NCBI GenBank assembly: GCA_034422835.1
Contig: DAOUJJ010000019.1
Coordinates: 1-25,170, forward strand
Origin: VXMO01 sp034422835
Lineage (GTDB): Bacteria; Chloroflexota; Dehalococcoidia; UBA6926
Direction: 5' to 3'
Length of the DNA stretch: 25,170 nt
Shown here: one piece after another, positions 23,917 through 25,170 of the stretch
Numbering within the stretch: the first letter of the stretch is position 1
Layout of the letters: each line of letters opens with the position of its first letter
Made by a program: the position numbers and the translations under genes
The notes under the pieces: model-generated
Told to the model about the DNA's origin: nothing
What the model saw: the letters and a program-made list of their open reading frames with translations, nothing else
Database searches by the model: none

Positions 23917-24993
23917 CTACGGCGGTGTTGCCTGGCCCTTTTCGTCCCAGCCCCAGCAGGACACGGTTCCGTCGCGCCGCTCACCGCAGGAGTGCGCAAC
24001 GCCAACGGAGACGGAGGTGAATTCGCCCTCCGGCGGCGTGGCCTGACCACTGGAGTCGCTTCCCCAACAGACTACTGTTCCGTCCGCCTTGACTCCGCAG
24101 GTGTGGTTGTACCCGCCGCTGACGGAGACAAACTCTCCTTCTGTGGGCGCTGACCCGATGGAGCCCTCGTGGCCCCAACACATCAAGCTGCCGTCCGTCC
24201 GCACACCGCAGCTGTAACTCGACGACCCAGCTCCGATGAAGACAAACTTGCCCTCCGGCGCCGTTGCCTGGCCAAACCTGTCGAGACCCCAGCAGACAAC
24301 CGTGCCATCCGTCCTCAGACCGCAGGCGTGGTTTGTTCCGGCGGTGACCATAACGAACTCACCGTCCGGCGGCGTCCCCTGGTTCTCGTCGGTTCCCCAA
24401 CACACCACGGAGGAGTCCGCGGCTACGCCGCAGCTGAACCCTCCTGCCGTGACAGACGTGAAAGAACCGTCAGGCGGCGTTGACTCGCCATCGGAATTGG
24501 TTCCCCAGCAAGCGACTGAGCCATCCGTCTTCACCCCGCAACTGTGCTGGTTGCCGGAGCTAACGGAGATGAAATCGCCCGCGGGCGGCGCGGCCTGACC
24601 ATTCTCGTTGTTCCCCCAGCACACGATGGCTCCATCGTCCCCGACACGGCAGGTGTGCTCCCATCCGGCGCTCAAGGTGATTACGGGCGGCGTGATCGCA
24701 TCCATCCCGTCATCGCCAACCGCAGTTGGAACCGCGGCGGCCGCCTGCTCCGGGGCGGCAGTGGAGTCGGGGGACGCTTGTTCCGGGAGGGCAGTGGGCT
24801 CCGGTGTCGCTGCCGTTTCCGGCGTCACCGCATCTGCTGACGGAGGCGCGGTTGGAGGCGCCGTGACCATTTCGGTCTGCGGAGTAGCGTCTGCGGTCGT
24901 GTCGACCTCCGCCGTTCCACATCCCAACAGCATGGTCATGATCGCCACGGCGAACACAGCCAGGAGCCAGCGAGTAAGGGATTGCTTTGTCAT
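23917..24993 (-). CDS. Lipoprotein with seven short Cys-rich RCC1-like repeats
   Basis: A 358-residue secreted protein. The signal peptide ends in a good lipobox, MLLGC, with Cys25 as the lipidation site. A long Thr/Pro/Ala linker (about 27-100) follows. Residues 108-358 are seven repeats of about 37 residues with the pattern HxCGV..DG..xCWG.....GQ..PP.G.F..V..G, close to the short RCC1-like repeat form. Seven repeats suggest a complete beta-propeller. Each repeat has two Cys, 14 in all, at equivalent positions, so intra- or inter-blade disulfides are likely outside the cell. The reading frame stops directly after the PP of the seventh repeat, with no C-terminal extension. Repeats 3 (DENQGTPP) and 5 (EGSIGSAP) depart most from the consensus. 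The family role is usually binding; the ligand is unknown. GAGGA eight bases before the ATG supports the start. Confidence 0.9.
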   Translation of the reverse strand: MTKQSLTRWLLAVFAVAIMTMLLGCGTAEVDTTADATPQTEMVTAPPTAPPSADAVTPETAATPEPTALPEQASPDSTAAPEQAAAAVPTAVGDDGMDAITPPVITLSAGWEHTCRVGDDGAIVCWGNNENGQAAPPAGDFISVSSGNQHSCGVKTDGSVACWGTNSDGESTPPDGSFTSVTAGGFSCGVAADSSVVCWGTDENQGTPPDGEFVMVTAGTNHACGLRTDGTVVCWGLDRFGQATAPEGKFVFIGAGSSSYSCGVRTDGSLMCWGHEGSIGSAPTEGEFVSVSGGYNHTCGVKADGTVVCWGSDSSGQATPPEGEFTSVSVGVAHSCGERRDGTVSCWGWDEKGQATPP

Positions 24994-25022
24994 TGCAGGT
25001 TCCTCTGCACGATTTCACGCGG

Positions 25023-25051
25023 AGTCTATCGCAGTGCGCAGTCCCTGTCCA
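25023..25051 (-). promoter_or_regulatory. Candidate promoter of the RCC1-like lipoprotein gene
   Basis: On the minus strand, TGGACA (25051-25046), a 17-base spacer and TAGACT (25028-25023) resemble sigma-70-type elements, giving a leader of roughly 20 to 25 bases before the ATG at 24993. The same -35 hexamer TGGACA occurs in the candidate promoter before the PfkB-like gene. Confidence 0.45.
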
Positions 25052-25075
25052 TTTCACGTTTGGTGGGCCTGAGGG

Positions 25076-25094
25076 GACGGTAGATAGCACCGTC
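25076..25094. repeat. 6-bp inverted repeat upstream of the lipoprotein gene
   Basis: GACGGT (25076-25081) and ACCGTC (25089-25094) are perfect reverse complements around a 7-base loop. Nothing T-rich follows on either strand, so terminator function is not supported. The rest of the window to 25170 shows no gene I can support. Confidence 0.35.
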
Positions 25095-25170
25095 TTCGAG
25101 ATGTGGCTGGGGAAGCTGGCAGCCTAGCAGGCCCTCGGTCGCACGTAGTATCCCTCAACAGGGCGGAGGA

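Noticed and set aside
24710..25090. Minus-strand open frame overlapping the start of the RCC1-like lipoprotein
   Set aside because: Different frame from the lipoprotein, Arg/Gly-rich shadow sequence; the lipoprotein has a clear signal peptide and ribosome site.
25095..25170. A tRNA or other RNA gene at the right edge
   Set aside because: No cloverleaf, anticodon loop or T-loop pattern could be built on either strand.

Overview
The window is a dense, moderately GC-rich bacterial chromosome segment: 14 confident protein genes, no RNA genes, no CRISPR array and no insertion sequence. The gene content fits a Chloroflexota-like bacterium (perhaps the Dehalococcoidia/SAR202 side): HpnCDE squalene genes, a MoxR-DUF58-transglutaminase operon with a giant modular surface protein, a collagen-like lipoprotein, and a Thr/Pro-linked lipoprotein of RCC1-like repeats. 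This placement is inference from gene content; no marker gene is present.

Layout. (1) 52-1236, plus strand: an MpaB/rubber-oxygenase-like (DUF2236) protein, preceded by a 16-C homopolymer and a G-rich ribosome site. (2) 4871-1244, minus strand: a tightly packed operon yjbQ-like, hpnC, hpnD, hpnE, which should make squalene from farnesyl diphosphate. (3) 17295-4970, minus strand: a five-gene operon. In transcription order it encodes a 2174-residue membrane-anchored protein (HEAT-like repeats, two transglutaminase-like domains, about seven Ig-like domains, DUF4129-like tail), a 909-residue polytopic membrane protein, a MoxR AAA+ ATPase, a DUF58 protein and a small membrane protein. Starts and stops overlap or nearly touch throughout. 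(4) 17645-18784, plus strand, divergent from that operon: a Gln-rich collagen-like exported protein. It ends in a Cys-containing domain and is followed by a strong terminator hairpin. (5) 19021-20007: a PfkB-fold protein whose catalytic Asp is replaced by Ala. (6) 20708-20019 (minus) and 20882-23863 (plus): a methyltransferase and a one-module adenylation-carrier-reductase enzyme, transcribed divergently from a 122-bp spacer. That spacer carries a near-symmetric palindromic promoter. (7) 24993-23917, minus strand: a lipoprotein with seven short RCC1-like repeats, separated from the previous gene by a REP-like inverted repeat.

How the parts may work together. Block 2 is a lipid (squalene/hopanoid or sterol precursor) operon. 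Block 3 resembles the widespread MoxR/DUF58/TgpA-type envelope systems but with a much enlarged extracytoplasmic partner. The collagen-like protein next to it has about 39 Gln and no Lys in its triplet tract, so it is a conceivable substrate for the transglutaminase domains; that link is speculative. Block 6, perhaps with the PfkB-like protein, looks like a small biosynthetic locus that activates a carboxylic acid, holds it on a carrier arm and releases it reductively as an aldehyde or alcohol.

The main oddities are the architecture of the 2174-residue protein, the palindromic bidirectional promoter at 20774-20806, the probable pseudokinase, and an adenylation domain lacking the amino-acid-anchoring Asp.
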